From positions 1-64,000 of the forward strand of contig JBLWWH010000004.1 of NCBI GenBank assembly GCA_048268105.1: 64,000 nucleotides of DNA, written 5' to 3'. Below are positions 24,986 to 34,440 of this stretch, in pieces. The position numbers and the translations under genes were made by a program. Every line of letters starts with the position of its first letter. The first letter of the stretch is position 1. The notes under the pieces were generated by a model. The model was not told the origin of the DNA. It ran no database searches and saw only the letters and a list, made by a program, of their open reading frames with translations. The DNA comes from Profundicola sp048268105 (lineage in GTDB: Bacteria; Bacteroidota; Bacteroidia; Flavobacteriales; Weeksellaceae).

Positions 24986-26602
24986 ATGAGAAATCTTTAT
25001 TTATTTTTATTACTAATCCCTTTCTCTTTTGCATTTGGGCAGAATATCGCTCAAAATGGCGGAATGGAAAATTGGACGGACGGCGTTTTAGACGTTTGGA
25101 CTAGTGAAGATGGTACTGTAATTACACAAGAAAGCACAATTGTTTCGGAAGGTTCTTCCGCTGCAAAATTTCAAGTTATTACGGCAACCCAAGGTAACAC
25201 AGATTTTAGACAGAATGTAGCTGTAGAAATTGGTAAAACATACGAAATTACGGTAGATGTATATCAGTTAGATAATGCTTCTAAAACCAGAATTTATGGA
25301 ACTGATTGGGGAACTTATTCAGATCCTGCTTTAGTAGGTGAGTGGCAAACGATTGCCTATGAGTTTACTGCATCTGAAACAGGAAGTGTTCCAGTGGGTT
25401 TAAGATTTTATGACGAAGCTGATGTATTTGATGCTGAGGTTGGAGCTTTTGTAATTATTGATAACTATAGCGTTACATGTTTAGATTGTGCAACGACTTC
25501 ACCAGAAATCTTTATTTCTTCTCCTTCAGAAGGCGAGGTTTTAGCGGCGGGTACGACTGAAACTACCGTAGAATTTGTGGTAAATAACTTTGTTGTTGGA
25601 ACAGATGGACATGTTCACTATTCATTAAATGATGGTGCAGCTCAAATGTTATACGATACAGATGCCTTTACTTTATCTGGATTAACATCAGGTTCTCACA
25701 CCTTAAACATGTGGTTAGTTGACGGAGATCACAATGCTTTAAACCCAGAGGTGTCTGCTACAGTTAGTTTCTCTATCCCAGGACAAAATGAAGTTTCTAG
25801 CATTGCAGAATTAAGAGCTGGAGCTACAGACGGAAGTATTTATACTTTAACAAGTGAAGCTGTGATCACAATGCAACAAGACTTTAGAGGTCAAAAATGG
25901 ATTCAAGATGTTACAGGCGCTATTTTAATAGATGATAACGATGGTGTTATTTCTACAGCCTTTAATCAATATGATGGTGTTTCTGGATTCCAGGGTACAT
26001 TGTCTGTATTTAGAGGTCTTATGCAGTTCATTCCAACTGCTGATGTAGGAGTAGTTACTTCTACAGCAAACGAAGTAATGCCACTAGTAGTTACAGTTGA
26101 GGAGCTGAACGCTAACATCGGAGCTTATGAATCTCAGTTGATCAAGGTTGAAAATGTTTCTACAGAAGCTACAGGAGACTGGAGTTCAGGTTCAAACTAT
26201 GATTTTATGCAAACTGGTTCAGCTGAGAGCTTAATCGTTCGTACAAACTTCTACGATGCAGATTATATCGGAACAGCTCTTCCAGAAGGAACAGTTCATT
26301 TAGTAGGAATCGCTTCTAGATTTAACGATGATGCGCAAATCTTCCCAAGAGATAGCGAAGATATCATCGATAACTTGAGCGTTCGTAATCCTGACTTTAA
26401 TACTGCTTTAGTGAAAGTTGCCGTAGCGAACGGTGAGTTAAAAGTTGCTGGATTTGATGCTAAGGATATCGCTATTTACAATATTAATGGTCAGTTGGTA
26501 GGAACTTCTAAAGCTGTAGGTAGCTTACCAGTAGGTACTTATATTGCAGTCATGAGAAATGCAGAAGGACAAATGGTAGATGTGAAATTTATTAAAAAAT
26601 AA
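24986..26602 (+). CDS. Secreted multidomain protein with T9SS sorting domain
   Basis: A 538-residue exported protein. After a signal peptide (ending near FAFGQ) comes a carbohydrate-binding-like jelly-roll (NGGMENWTDG...TDFRQNVAVEIGKTYEITVDVY), an Ig-like segment (about 170-265) and a DUF5689-like OB-fold region (SIAELRAGATDGSIYTLTSEA...GAILIDD). The last 70 residues (VKVAVANGELKVAG, IAIYNINGQLVG, LPVGTYIAVM) are a type A T9SS C-terminal sorting domain, so the protein should cross the outer membrane by type IX secretion. It follows the TonB receptor and lipoprotein and probably belongs to the same uptake module. No catalytic motif is evident. Confidence 0.8.
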   Translation: MRNLYLFLLLIPFSFAFGQNIAQNGGMENWTDGVLDVWTSEDGTVITQESTIVSEGSSAAKFQVITATQGNTDFRQNVAVEIGKTYEITVDVYQLDNASKTRIYGTDWGTYSDPALVGEWQTIAYEFTASETGSVPVGLRFYDEADVFDAEVGAFVIIDNYSVTCLDCATTSPEIFISSPSEGEVLAAGTTETTVEFVVNNFVVGTDGHVHYSLNDGAAQMLYDTDAFTLSGLTSGSHTLNMWLVDGDHNALNPEVSATVSFSIPGQNEVSSIAELRAGATDGSIYTLTSEAVITMQQDFRGQKWIQDVTGAILIDDNDGVISTAFNQYDGVSGFQGTLSVFRGLMQFIPTADVGVVTSTANEVMPLVVTVEELNANIGAYESQLIKVENVSTEATGDWSSGSNYDFMQTGSAESLIVRTNFYDADYIGTALPEGTVHLVGIASRFNDDAQIFPRDSEDIIDNLSVRNPDFNTALVKVAVANGELKVAGFDAKDIAIYNINGQLVGTSKAVGSLPVGTYIAVMRNAEGQMVDVKFIKK

Positions 26603-26628
26603 CTATAGTCCTCATAGATAGTTAGTTT

Positions 26629-26653
26629 AGCCCGAAGCGTAAAGCTTCGGGCT
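26629..26653 (+). terminator. Terminator after the T9SS-sorted protein
   Basis: AGCCCGAAGC (26629-26638) pairs with GCTTCGGGCT (26644-26653) over a 5-base loop and is followed by a T-rich tail. Confidence 0.9.
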
Positions 26654-26726
26654 TTATTTTTCTTTAAATTCAAATAGGAGATGAAGAATTTGAATTAATC
26701 ATTAAGCATCATGTTTATTAAATACT

Positions 26727-26760
26727 AAAACAGCCTTCATAAGGATATGGAGGCTGTTTT
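26727..26760. terminator. Bidirectional terminator between convergent genes
   Basis: AAAACAGCCTT and AGGCTGTTTT form a 10-bp stem, with T-rich sequence on either side. It lies 26 bases from the stop of the DUF2853 gene and serves mainly that minus-strand gene. Confidence 0.75.
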
Positions 26761-26785
26761 CATTAAATAGGAAAAGATGGTTTAA

Positions 26786-27124
26786 CTATAAATAAACACT
26801 CTCTTTTTTATAATGTATAGTTAATAAATAATAGAAAGCTGCGCGGTATTTTCTTGGGTTAGATCTTCCCATGGTTTCTACTACTTTATCAATCGCTCCA
26901 TCTAAATCGTCAGAATCAGAAAGACCTAGTTTTTTCTGTAAGAAGTTTTTCTTTAAACGGTCTAATTCGTCCTTATCTGATGACGCAACAGTAGAGGCAT
27001 CATTGTTGTACAAAGCAGGCCCTAAACCTTTACAAACAGCAGTTAAAAGCTCGGTATTTACCTTAACGCCCATGTCTTTTAAAGCAGACTCTACAGTGTC
27101 ATACTTTTCTTGAAATTTACTCAT
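26786..27124 (-). CDS. DUF2853 family protein
   Basis: A small helical protein of 112 residues. The opening FQEKYDTVESALKDMGVKVN and the end MGRSNPRKYRAAFYYLL are characteristic of DUF2853, a family with a solved fold but no assigned role. I use the ATG at 27124; an upstream start at 27163 would add 13 residues of low-complexity sequence. It stands alone between terminators. No signal peptide. Confidence 0.85.
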   Translation of the reverse strand: MSKFQEKYDTVESALKDMGVKVNTELLTAVCKGLGPALYNNDASTVASSDKDELDRLKKNFLQKKLGLSDSDDLDGAIDKVVETMGRSNPRKYRAAFYYLLTIHYKKESVYL

Positions 27125-27265
27125 AATTTTATAATAAAGATTAAAATTTAATTTTAAAATCAAAGACTATCTTCTAAGTCTTGGTATAATGACATAAAAT
27201 TAATGATAAAAGTATAGAAAAACAAGGCTTTTAGGCTTGTTTGTAGCAAGTTGATAAGTCAATAA

Positions 27266-29707
27266 CTACTCTTTTAGATAAATCCTTTTAACACGAGAAG
27301 AAATCGAGGTTAAAATTTCATAAGTAATGGTGTTACATTGTTCGGCAACTTCTTCAAGGCTTGGTTTTTCACCAAAAATTATAACTTCATCACCTTCTTG
27401 ACAATTAATTCCGGTTATATCTACCATCATCATATCCATACATACCGTTCCGATAATGGGTACTAGATGTCCATGAATAGAAACTTGGCCATTTCCATTT
27501 CCTAGAGAGCGTTTAAGCCCATCTGCATAACCAACAGGCAAAGTAGCAATCTTGGTTGCTTCGCTGGCCTTAAAATTTCTTCCATAACTCACCGTATCTC
27601 CAGCTTGTAAGCTAGAGATTTGTGATATCACCGTCTTAAATGTTACAACAGGTTTCAAGTGTTTTTGATGCTCTGAACCCATAGAAACGCCAAACATCCC
27701 AATTCCTACGCGTACCATATCCATTTGATAATCTGGTAAATTCAAAATTCCAGCAGAATTCAAAATATGACGAGTAGGTCTATATCCAATATTAGTAACA
27801 ATTCGCTCATACATTTCCTGATATTTCTTCATTTGTTGATGCACAAAAGCATGCTCCTCAGGAACATCACTGGTAGCTAGATGTGAAAATATAGTTCTAA
27901 CCTTCACATATGGATTATCGGCTAATTCACGAATCAATTCAGAAATATCTTCGTTTTTAAATCCTAAACGATTCATTCCTGTGTTCAACTTGATGTGAAT
28001 AGGGTAGGCAATTGATATGTTGTTGTCAATGAGCTTTTCAGTGAACCTTCTGAGAACTCTCAGGCTATAAATTTCTGGCTCTAAAGAAGACTCTATAATA
28101 CTTGTATAGCTACTTTGTTCAGGGTTCATGACAATGATAGGAGTAGAGATTCCTTGTTGTCTCAACTCAGCGCCCTCGTCGGCATAGGCAACTCCTAAAT
28201 AATCGATATGTTGGGAAGCTAAGGCCTGTGAAATATCGAATCCACCCGCGCCATAGCCAAAAGCCTTAACCATGGCCATAAGCTTGGTGCTAGGCTCTAA
28301 TTTACTTCTAAAATAGTTTAAATTCTCTAATAAGTTTTGAAGGTTGACCTCCAATATGGTGTCATGAGATTTCTTTTCAAAAACTTTAGAAATACGTTCT
28401 AATTCAAACTTTCTTGCTCCTTTTAATAAAATGGTTTCACCTGCAAAATCAGAGGCTTTAAATTTCTTTAAAAAACCAGAAGTATCTGTAAAACTTGCAT
28501 ACAAATTCTTGAAAAAATCTTTAAATTCAACGATTTCTTCACCAATTAAAACAACTTTTTGAATAGGATAAGCATTCACCCATTCGGCTACTTCTTGGTA
28601 TAAAGCAGCTCCTTTTTGTCGGTTCTGAAGAATATCGGTTAGGATTAAAGTCTTTTTTGGTTTGGCGTGATGGTTCAAAACATTTAGTGCAATGGGAATT
28701 GAAGATAAATCAGAGTTAAAAGCATCGTTTATGATTTCTATCTGATGTGACCCTTCTAAAACTTCAAGCCTCATTTCCACAGGCATAAGTCTTTTAAAAT
28801 CTTCCAAAATAGGCTCTAAATCAATGTCTATCTGCGTAAGTACCGCAAAACAAATCAGTGCATTTTTCAGTGATGCCTCATCTTTATACTCAAAAGGAAG
28901 TTGATAAATTTTATTCTTGAAAATAAGCTTTAAACCTTCTTTGCTTTCAATTTTTTGAATATCTGCTGCACTGCTTTCGCCAAAACTAATATGCTTTTTA
29001 TTTGGATATTGATATTTAATAGCTTGTTCTAAAGCCGAATCATCAGAAGGATATATAATGATTTCCGCATGTTCAGCTATTAGGATTTTCTCTTGTATAT
29101 GCTGTTCTCTGTCTTCAAAAAATTCGGAATGCGCCTCACCAATATTAGTAATAACAGCTATATTGGGTTGAACGATGTTGCTTATTTGCGCCATTTCCTT
29201 AGGCTGAGAAATTCCTAATTCAAAAATGGCTAATGACACTCCATCAATCATTTCTAAAACTGAAATCGGTACGCCAATCTGAGAATTGAAACTTTTTGGA
29301 CTACGGATTAGCTTTATTTTGTCATATAAAAGCTGATAAAGCCATTCTTTTACAATGGTTTTTCCATTACTCCCCGTAATTCCTACAAGGCTATAATCAA
29401 ATTTCTGCCGATGATGTTTGGCCCAATCTTGCAATGCTCTTTTGGGGCTATCAACAACAAGAAAATTAGCATCTTCTAAATTTTCAGGAATTTTATTTAA
29501 AACAAAGTTCCTAATGCCTTTTTCATAAGCAGATTGAACATAAGAATGTCCATCTATTTGAGCTCCCTTAAGTGCAAAGAATATCCCATTTTTAGCTAAA
29601 ACTATATGACGTGAGTCGATCCAAATGCTTTCAATGATTTGGTCGGGCTTACCCACCAATTTAGCATTCATGGCATCAGCGATTTCACTAAGCTTGTAGG
29701 AAAACAT
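27266..29707 (-). CDS. Bifunctional MurF / alanine racemase
   Basis: This 813-residue fusion combines two cell-wall enzymes. The N-terminal part (to about 440) is MurF, which adds D-Ala-D-Ala to UDP-MurNAc-tripeptide; GITGSNGKT (near 106-114) is its ATP site. The C-terminal part is an alanine racemase: MVKAFGYGAGG holds the PLP lysine (near 480), and TLPVGYADG and IGTVCMDMMMVD carry late family motifs, the racemase Tyr lying close to them. The same fusion is widespread in Bacteroidota. It makes and uses D-Ala in one chain. tdk lies three bases upstream on the same strand. Confidence 0.95.
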   Translation of the reverse strand: MFSYKLSEIADAMNAKLVGKPDQIIESIWIDSRHIVLAKNGIFFALKGAQIDGHSYVQSAYEKGIRNFVLNKIPENLEDANFLVVDSPKRALQDWAKHHRQKFDYSLVGITGSNGKTIVKEWLYQLLYDKIKLIRSPKSFNSQIGVPISVLEMIDGVSLAIFELGISQPKEMAQISNIVQPNIAVITNIGEAHSEFFEDREQHIQEKILIAEHAEIIIYPSDDSALEQAIKYQYPNKKHISFGESSAADIQKIESKEGLKLIFKNKIYQLPFEYKDEASLKNALICFAVLTQIDIDLEPILEDFKRLMPVEMRLEVLEGSHQIEIINDAFNSDLSSIPIALNVLNHHAKPKKTLILTDILQNRQKGAALYQEVAEWVNAYPIQKVVLIGEEIVEFKDFFKNLYASFTDTSGFLKKFKASDFAGETILLKGARKFELERISKVFEKKSHDTILEVNLQNLLENLNYFRSKLEPSTKLMAMVKAFGYGAGGFDISQALASQHIDYLGVAYADEGAELRQQGISTPIIVMNPEQSSYTSIIESSLEPEIYSLRVLRRFTEKLIDNNISIAYPIHIKLNTGMNRLGFKNEDISELIRELADNPYVKVRTIFSHLATSDVPEEHAFVHQQMKKYQEMYERIVTNIGYRPTRHILNSAGILNLPDYQMDMVRVGIGMFGVSMGSEHQKHLKPVVTFKTVISQISSLQAGDTVSYGRNFKASEATKIATLPVGYADGLKRSLGNGNGQVSIHGHLVPIIGTVCMDMMMVDITGINCQEGDEVIIFGEKPSLEEVAEQCNTITYEILTSISSRVKRIYLKE

Positions 29708-29710
29708 AAA

Positions 29711-30319
29711 TTATGATGTTTTTTCTTTTTGTCTTTCTTTTTCCTTTTCTAGCGTCTTCCAAAATACCGCACGACTCAAGGGTTCGTATTCAGAAGTCTC
29801 TCCTAACTCTACCAATTTCGTACTTTGAATTTTTCGGTGAGAATAATTTGCTAGATTTCCGGTTTTAACGCAAATCGCATGAACTTTGGTTACATATTCA
29901 GCAATTGCCATTAAATTAGGCATAGGACCAAAGGGACGCCCCTTAAAATCCATATCTAATCCTGCTATAATAACACGCTTACCATCATTGGCTAGGGCAT
30001 TAACGACCTCTACAATACCATCATCAAAAAACTGGGCTTCGTCTATCCCAACGACATCACAATCACTTGCCAGAAGAGGTAAATTTGAACTAGCCTCAAT
30101 GGGTGTGCTTTGAACTTTATTTTGATCATGCGATACCACATCTTCATCAGCGTATCTCGTGTCCAAGGCAGGTTTAAAGATTTCTACTTTCTGCCCAGCA
30201 AATTCTGCTCGTTTTAGCCTACGGATTAGCTCTTCGGTTTTTCCGGAAAACATAGAGCCACAGATGACTTCTATCCAGCCACTACGATGTTGATGATTTA
30301 TGGTGTTCTCTAAAAACAT
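29711..30319 (-). CDS. tdk: Thymidine kinase (type II), zinc cysteines reduced
   Basis: A 202-residue kinase that phosphorylates thymidine in nucleotide salvage. The P-loop GSMFSGKTEELIRR, DEAQFFDD and GLDMDFKGRPFGPMP are all present. The usual zinc site is degraded: HAICVKTGNLANYSHRK keeps one Cys where two are expected, and YEPLSRAVFW has Ser where Cys is normal. This may be a lineage trait rather than a defect, because the rest is intact. It precedes murF-alr by three bases. Confidence 0.93.
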   Translation of the reverse strand: MFLENTINHQHRSGWIEVICGSMFSGKTEELIRRLKRAEFAGQKVEIFKPALDTRYADEDVVSHDQNKVQSTPIEASSNLPLLASDCDVVGIDEAQFFDDGIVEVVNALANDGKRVIIAGLDMDFKGRPFGPMPNLMAIAEYVTKVHAICVKTGNLANYSHRKIQSTKLVELGETSEYEPLSRAVFWKTLEKEKERQKEKTS

Positions 30320-30481
30320 GTGGTAAAGTTAACTTTTTTAATGCAAGATATTAATCTTGAACCAAGAAATATAAACATAAAAAATGGCTCTACTCCTAAG
30401 TTGTGAAAATTAATTTATAGACAATTTCTTAAAGCCAATGATTCAATTCATTGACGTTATTCAAATTAAATAGTAATTTGA

Positions 30482-31921
30482 TTATTCTTTTAAAAGTTGA
30501 AGCGTATCCAATTTTAATCTCGCCTTTAGATAAGATTTAATTCTTTCTTCATCTTGAGACTGAAGCCTAACATTTGCACTCGATTTAGATTTGTTTTTCC
30601 AAGTAATGATAAAAGTAGGCATTACAGTTTTACCCTTTTTATTATAATCTTTATAATTAAATATGGCATAGCCAAAATGCTCTAAATTAGGATATTGAGA
30701 TTTTAATTCATCTGAAATAGTATAGAACGGAATAGTATCGCTGTCTAACCTTGAAATTTGATTTTTTAAGGCATTAATGGTGGAATCCTTTTTTTGAATC
30801 TCAACACCTGTAGAGGCATAAAGAGATTGAATAAATTCTTCTCCTTTCTTTTGAATAATATTCTCATCAAAAGCACCTTGATGCACGATTAACTGTGTAT
30901 TTGGTATTTTATATTTTGATTTTAAAACACGATTCCAGTTCTCAATTACCTCTTGAGGAATTCTTTGTGAAATCGTTGAAATAGAAACAATTTTCATCGA
31001 GTCATTTTGAGAAAATGTTGGTCTATGAATATCAAAAAAGGTATTGGAATAAGTTGTTTCAACTTCCTCTGATAGAAACCTTCTGACTTTAGCATTATAA
31101 ACCTCTTCATTCACAATTTTATAGAAAATAAAACTACTCGGAATCATGGTGATTAATGCCACACCCGCTATCATCCAGTTGGTTCTCTTGGCTTGTTCAG
31201 AATTTTGGAATTTAGCCAAAGGAAACCTACTAAGTTTAGCGAATAAAAATGTGGCGATTCCAATAAATATCGAATTGATAAAGAAGAGATACATGGCATT
31301 CAGAGCTGCCGTAAAACCTGTAAAATCCTTGTATCCAATTTTTTCTCCACCCATGGCAATTCCATAGCCTGCCGTACATAATGGTGGCATAAGCGCTGTA
31401 GCGATAGCCACCCCGGCAATTACGTTGGCATTTCTTACCTTACTACTTAAGGCTGCAATTCCAGCGAAACCACCAAAGAACGCAATCATTACATCTAGGG
31501 AAGTTGGTTCAATTCTTCCTCTAAGCTCCATTGTTAATGATTTAAGAGGAACGAGCGCAAAGTAGATGGTGGAAGTTAATAAGGCAATAACCACCATAAT
31601 CCCGAAGTTGATCAGTGATCTCCTTAAGGTCTCCCAATCATTCACCGCTACGGAATATCCTAACCCCACGATCGGACCCATAAGCGGTGAAATTAACATC
31701 GCCCCAATCACAACTGCAACCGAGTTAGCATTCAACCCAATCGAAGCCACCATAACAGAAGCCATCAAAATGAAGGAAGCCATTCCCTTAAAGTTAATAC
31801 TTGCTAAGATTTCATCACGGGCTCTCTGCTTATCAATATGCTCTTGAATATTGAATACAGTCTTGACAAAAACCAAGGTTTCCTTAAAAAAACCCTGGGG
31901 CTGTTTATCTTTTTCTGTCAT
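30482..31921 (-). CDS. DUF389 family membrane protein
   Basis: A 479-residue membrane protein. From about residue 40, a run of hydrophobic segments (ASFILMASVMVASIGLNANS, VVIGAMLISPLMGPIVGLGY, VMIAFFGGFAGIAAL, ATALMPPLCTAGYGIAMGG) matches the DUF389 / TIGR00341 family, of unknown transport role. The last 170 residues are soluble and hydrophilic, an extra region. I start at ATG 31921 rather than the TTG two codons earlier. It ends a minus-strand run and is 32 bases from the manC gene. Confidence 0.88.
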   Translation of the reverse strand: MTEKDKQPQGFFKETLVFVKTVFNIQEHIDKQRARDEILASINFKGMASFILMASVMVASIGLNANSVAVVIGAMLISPLMGPIVGLGYSVAVNDWETLRRSLINFGIMVVIALLTSTIYFALVPLKSLTMELRGRIEPTSLDVMIAFFGGFAGIAALSSKVRNANVIAGVAIATALMPPLCTAGYGIAMGGEKIGYKDFTGFTAALNAMYLFFINSIFIGIATFLFAKLSRFPLAKFQNSEQAKRTNWMIAGVALITMIPSSFIFYKIVNEEVYNAKVRRFLSEEVETTYSNTFFDIHRPTFSQNDSMKIVSISTISQRIPQEVIENWNRVLKSKYKIPNTQLIVHQGAFDENIIQKKGEEFIQSLYASTGVEIQKKDSTINALKNQISRLDSDTIPFYTISDELKSQYPNLEHFGYAIFNYKDYNKKGKTVMPTFIITWKNKSKSSANVRLQSQDEERIKSYLKARLKLDTLQLLKE

Positions 31922-31953
31922 ATTCAATTTTATTACTTATCTCTGAAGTAAAT

Positions 31954-33033
31954 TTAAACAAAATTTTCTCCTTTATTTAATTTAAGATCATTCACATATT
32001 TTTTTACTTCTTGATCACTGTCTAAGGGGCAAATCAAGAGAGCTTTTTTGGTATCTACAACAATATAATTTTCTAAGCCTTCTATTACAACGGCTTTTTT
32101 GCCTTCTACATGGACCATATTTCCTTTAGAATGATACATTCTCACCCTATTCCCTACCACAGCATTACGATTTTTGTCGCGATCGTGATTTTCATAAAGC
32201 GAGGTCCAAGTACCCAAGTCACTCCAACCAAAACTAGAGGGAAGAACATAAACTTTTTTATATTTTTCCATAATACCTACATCTATAGAAACCTTCTGTA
32301 CGGTAGGATAGATGCTTTTTATTAAGATTTCTTCTTGATCTGTGTTAAGCTGTTCTTCAATATTTTTAAAACTTTGATACATATCTGGTAGATAAGTTTC
32401 AAAAGCTTTAATAATAGTATCCGCCGACCAAATAAAAATGCCAGAATTCCATAAGAAATCACCAGAGTGTAAAAAACTTTCAGCTAATTCTCTATTTGGC
32501 TTTTCAGTAAAAGTTTTAACCTTTTTAATATCCTGTTCGTTTTCAATAAACTGAATGTATCCATAACCTGTGTCGGGGCGTGTAGGTTCAATTCCTAAGG
32601 TATATAGTCCTTTGTTTTTAGAAAGGTTAGAGAGCGCTAATCCTGCTTTTTCTGCAAATTTTTGCTCATCCATAATCAAGTGATCAGATGGGCATAGCAA
32701 TATGTTCGCATCAGAATTAATTTTTTTTATTTTCATAGCTGAAAACAAAGCACATATAGCCGTATTCATTCCCATAGGCTCTGCTATAATTTGCATTTGC
32801 TCCATTTCGGGCAACTGTTCAGCTACCAAATCGGTATAGATCTTATCTGTAATAACAAAAATACGATCGGCATCGGTAATCTTTTTCAGCCTGTTATAGG
32901 TCTGCTGTATTAGGGTCTGCCCTGTGCCTAGAACATCGTGAAATTGTTTTGGAAATTTAGATGTGCTCAAAGGCCAAAATCTTGTTCCTATTCCGCCTGC
33001 CATGATTACACAATAAGTATTTTTATTATCCAT
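31954..33033 (-). CDS. manC: Mannose-1-phosphate guanylyltransferase
   Basis: A 359-residue nucleotidyltransferase that makes GDP-mannose from mannose-1-phosphate and GTP. MAGGIGTRFWPLSTSKFPKQF is the family's nucleotide-binding signature, followed by ILLCPSDHL, FTEKPN and FLWNSGIFIWSA. It lacks a fused isomerase domain. Two ATG codons are possible (33033 and 33042); I chose 33033, just before TYCVIMAGG. It overlaps the end of the SprT-like gene by 8 bases, showing coupling. It supplies surface glycans. Confidence 0.9.
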   Translation of the reverse strand: MDNKNTYCVIMAGGIGTRFWPLSTSKFPKQFHDVLGTGQTLIQQTYNRLKKITDADRIFVITDKIYTDLVAEQLPEMEQMQIIAEPMGMNTAICALFSAMKIKKINSDANILLCPSDHLIMDEQKFAEKAGLALSNLSKNKGLYTLGIEPTRPDTGYGYIQFIENEQDIKKVKTFTEKPNRELAESFLHSGDFLWNSGIFIWSADTIIKAFETYLPDMYQSFKNIEEQLNTDQEEILIKSIYPTVQKVSIDVGIMEKYKKVYVLPSSFGWSDLGTWTSLYENHDRDKNRNAVVGNRVRMYHSKGNMVHVEGKKAVVIEGLENYIVVDTKKALLICPLDSDQEVKKYVNDLKLNKGENFV

Positions 33034-33628
33034 TTTTTCCATCTTCAATTATCTCATTAATAGGTGCTAACGGGTGAACGCTATATTGTTTGCCCGTTGC
33101 CAGATGTTTGCAAAGATATCTTATTTTTCTCTTTTGCCCTTTTTTATATATTTTATCTTTAATTCTAAAAATTGTCCCAATGGTCAAATCTTGTAGATGA
33201 ACAACCTCTGCATTCTCCTTCTTTTGAAAATAAGCAGCCAAAGGGCGATAAGAATAATAACCAGCTCTTGGGTTTTTGGCAAATTCTTTTAAGATAGACT
33301 GCAGCTCCGGCTCAAATAAGTGAATGGTCTGCAGAATTAAATTAGAAAAGATTGATTTCCATTCGGGGCCATGAGGTTTAATGCTTCTTCCATACATTTC
33401 TCTCGCATGCATATGCGCTATTTCGTGGGTAAGAATATGAAAGCATAAGGCTTTATCTAAACCATGATTTAGCGTAATTTGATGTTTGCCATCTCTCTTA
33501 ATATAATCACCTAACTTGGTGTTTCTAGGATTCTTTATAACTAAATGCACAGCATAACCATCACACCATAGATTGATGTATTCTAATGCGCCAGGAATAA
33601 GATATGGATTTAATTTTTCTGTAAACAA
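33026..33628 (-). CDS. SprT-like zinc metalloprotease domain protein
   Basis: A 200-residue protein with ILTHEIAHMHAREMYG, an HExxH zinc motif, and a later CKHLATGKQY segment, together resembling the SprT-like family (related to Spartan, a DNA-protein crosslink protease; role in bacteria unclear). There is no in-frame ATG before the conserved region and a stop lies just upstream at 33632-33634, so the start must be TTG 33628 or a rarer codon. It overlaps manC by 8 bases. Divergent to the MlaE-like gene. Confidence 0.82.
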   Translation of the reverse strand: MFTEKLNPYLIPGALEYINLWCDGYAVHLVIKNPRNTKLGDYIKRDGKHQITLNHGLDKALCFHILTHEIAHMHAREMYGRSIKPHGPEWKSIFSNLILQTIHLFEPELQSILKEFAKNPRAGYYSYRPLAAYFQKKENAEVVHLQDLTIGTIFRIKDKIYKKGQKRKIRYLCKHLATGKQYSVHPLAPINEIIEDGKNG

Positions 33629-33681
33629 GATTCAAAAATAATAAATTTTACTGCTATTACTAAATAATGTAATTTAGCTTT

Positions 33682-34440
33682 ATGTATTTATTGATTCCGT
33701 CATTAAAAGCCATCGGCAAATATTTTATGCTATTAGGCGATTCCTTTAGGGTTCCTAAGAATCCAAGGGTGTATTATAAGCTCATTATTAGAGAAATACA
33801 TGATTTAGGTTTCAATTCTTTGGGCTTAACCGCCTTTCTATCCCTATTTATGGGAGCTGTTTTGGCCATACAAATGTATCAAAATTTTAAAGGTGCTGCC
33901 TTTCCAGTTCCAGACGCTTATATAGGATATGCTACCAAAGTAGTTTTGGTATTGGAATTTTCATCTACAATTATGTGTATTATTTTGGCAGGTAAAGTTG
34001 GGTCTTTTATCGCTTCTAGTATCGGTTCTATGCGAGTCACCGAACAAATTGATGCGCTAGAAGTGATGGGCGTGAACGCAGCTAACTTTTTAATTCTACC
34101 TAAAATAATAGCTTCTTTACTATTCTATCCCATCTTGCTCATGGTGAGTTTGGTGACAGGTATTTTGGGAGCTTATCTTGTGGGGGCCATTACCGGGCAA
34201 TGGTCTACCGTAGACTTTGTAGAAGGGCTACAAATGGATTTTGATCCCTGGTTTTATACCTATACATTCATTAAAATGGAGGTTTTTGCCTTTGTTATTG
34301 CCACCATTCCGGCTTATTTTGGTTTTTATGTAGATGGAGGAAGTTTAGAAGTGGGTAGAGCAAGTACCACCGCTGTGGTTTGGACTTGTGTGGTAATCAT
34401 CGTATTAAACTTGATATTAACTCAAATGTTATTGGTATGA
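33682..34440 (+). CDS. MlaE-family ABC transporter permease
   Basis: A 252-residue integral membrane protein. Several hydrophobic spans (LGLTAFLSLFMGAVLAIQMY, VVLVLEFSSTIMCIILAGKVG, ASLLFYPILLMVSLVTGILG) and the SSIGSMRVTEQIDALEVMG motif define the MlaE family, which moves phospholipids between outer and inner membranes for lipid asymmetry. The start at 33682 leaves a short N-terminal amphipathic helix. The stop overlaps the ATG of the ATPase gene (ATGA), a translationally coupled pair. No MlaD partner follows in this window. Confidence 0.9.
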   Translation: MYLLIPSLKAIGKYFMLLGDSFRVPKNPRVYYKLIIREIHDLGFNSLGLTAFLSLFMGAVLAIQMYQNFKGAAFPVPDAYIGYATKVVLVLEFSSTIMCIILAGKVGSFIASSIGSMRVTEQIDALEVMGVNAANFLILPKIIASLLFYPILLMVSLVTGILGAYLVGAITGQWSTVDFVEGLQMDFDPWFYTYTFIKMEVFAFVIATIPAYFGFYVDGGSLEVGRASTTAVVWTCVVIIVLNLILTQMLLV

